Origin: JAVVHE01 sp038238915
GTDB lineage: Bacteria; Pseudomonadota; Alphaproteobacteria; Sphingomonadales; Sphingomonadaceae
NCBI GenBank assembly: GCA_038238915.1
Contig: JBBSFH010000011.1
Coordinates: forward strand, 1 to 64,000
Direction: 5' to 3'
DNA: 64,000 nucleotides
The notes under the pieces are model-generated. The model had not been told where the DNA came from. It worked only from the letters and a program-made list of their open reading frames with translations, and made no database searches. This document shows positions 63,486 to 64,000 of this stretch, piece after piece. Numbering within the stretch: position 1 is the stretch's first letter; each line of letters starts with the position of its first letter. The position numbers and the translations under genes are program-made.

Positions 63486-64000
63486 CACTGGATCCCGATA
63501 ATTCGCTGTGTCCACGCCGCCAACCGCGCCACCGCAGGCAGGATCGCCCAACTGAGGAGCGTCTGTGCGACGAGCAGTCCCGGATCGCGTGGCGGCCCGA
63601 TCAATCCCGCAAGGCCAACCGCAAGCGCCTGATAGACCGCGATCACCAGTCCCGCCAGCAGCCAATCGAGTGCGAACGGGCGCGGCCCTGCCCATATCCC
63701 GCCCGCGCCCAGCAGCAGCGCCAGCAGCGGCATCAGCGTGGCGTTGATCCCGAGCGGCGTTGCCATCGCAAGATCGCTTGCCACGCCCACCAGCAGCGCC
63801 GCCCATGGCGGCATCAGACGCGGCTGGTAGACGCTCCACACCATAACGCACAGCAGCGGCAACAGCGGCACCACGGGAGCAGGTGCCAGCATCGGTGCTG
63901 CAACCGCCACGCACGCCGCGAGCGCGACGAGCAGCGGGAGCGCGCGCCGCCATCGGATAGGCCCGCGCGGCAATCGCTGATCGCTGATGAGGTCGGGCCA
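63485..64000 (-). CDS. mreD: rod shape-determining protein MreD (5' end outside window)
   Basis: At least 162 aa. Small inner-membrane protein with 5 or so hydrophobic segments (for example ALPLLVALAACVAVAAPMLA and LLPLLCVMVWSVYQPRLMPP, with PLGINATLMPLL), typical of MreD, which links MreB/MreC to the elongation enzymes. A TTG at 63973 could start it, but the frame is open to the window edge with plausible coding (ISDQRLPRGPIRWRR), so the true start is probably beyond 64000. Immediately before mrdA. Confidence 0.85.
   Translation of the reverse strand, partial: WPDLISDQRLPRGPIRWRRALPLLVALAACVAVAAPMLAPAPVVPLLPLLCVMVWSVYQPRLMPPWAALLVGVASDLAMATPLGINATLMPLLALLLGAGGIWAGPRPFALDWLLAGLVIAVYQALAVGLAGLIGPPRDPGLLVAQTLLSWAILPAVARLAAWTQRIIGIQ

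Overview
The window looks like a chromosomal stretch of a high-GC alphaproteobacterium of the sphingomonad type (Sphingomonadaceae or a close relative). The evidence is the very GC-rich codon usage, the number of large TonB-dependent receptors, flavin-dependent halogenase genes next to a LacI regulator and GH13 enzymes, DUF2807/GIN and DUF1993 proteins, and mrdA-rodA directly after mreD. This placement is inferred from gene content; no 16S gene is present.

Layout. 1-270: the 5' end of an IS630-type transposase cut by the window edge, then a palindromic GC-rich repeat pair. 292-6821: housekeeping genes (CoA-transferase scoAB, HIT protein, amino-acid permease, folP-folK, hfq-hflX). 6823-13417: assimilatory sulfate reduction, with cysH divergent from cysJ, an unknown AT-richer gene, cysI and cysG. 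13472-23590: a GIN-domain secreted protein and a complete MdtABC-like RND efflux operon (adaptor, two permeases, outer-membrane factor). 23597-24552: a small membrane protein and a DedA protein. 24674-38407: a glucan/maltooligosaccharide utilisation locus. One operon has an SSS symporter, an FHS-type sugar transporter and a halogenase-like flavoprotein; a LacI repressor follows; a divergent operon has a TonB receptor, a second halogenase-like flavoprotein and two GH13 enzymes. 38463-50801 (minus strand): a catabolic cluster for an unidentified aromatic compound, with a Rieske oxygenase (frameshifted), TetR and LysR regulators, TonB receptor, FAD monooxygenase, extradiol dioxygenase of the VOC superfamily, C-C hydrolase-like alpha/beta hydrolase, cupin, two SDR-fold enzymes and an FAH-family hydrolase. 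51040-58968 (minus): kdpFABCDE potassium-pump operon, with kdpD broken by one missing base and a tiny membrane ORF ahead of kdpF. 59384-64000: a DUF1993 protein, tRNA-Lys(CTT), and rodA, mrdA and partial mreD of the cell-elongation machinery.

Many adjacent genes overlap by ATGA, GTGA or TGATG, which points to tight translational coupling. Features of most interest: (i) a GC-rich palindromic repeat family read in the same frame near the N-termini of two unrelated proteins, like protein-coding palindromic elements; (ii) the kdpD break, which falls exactly on a C CCC CCG heptamer that could in principle allow -1 frameshifting; (iii) the orphan gene inside the cys operon; (iv) the paired halogenase-like genes in a sugar locus; (v) the uncharacterised aromatic cluster with a candidate TetR operator.
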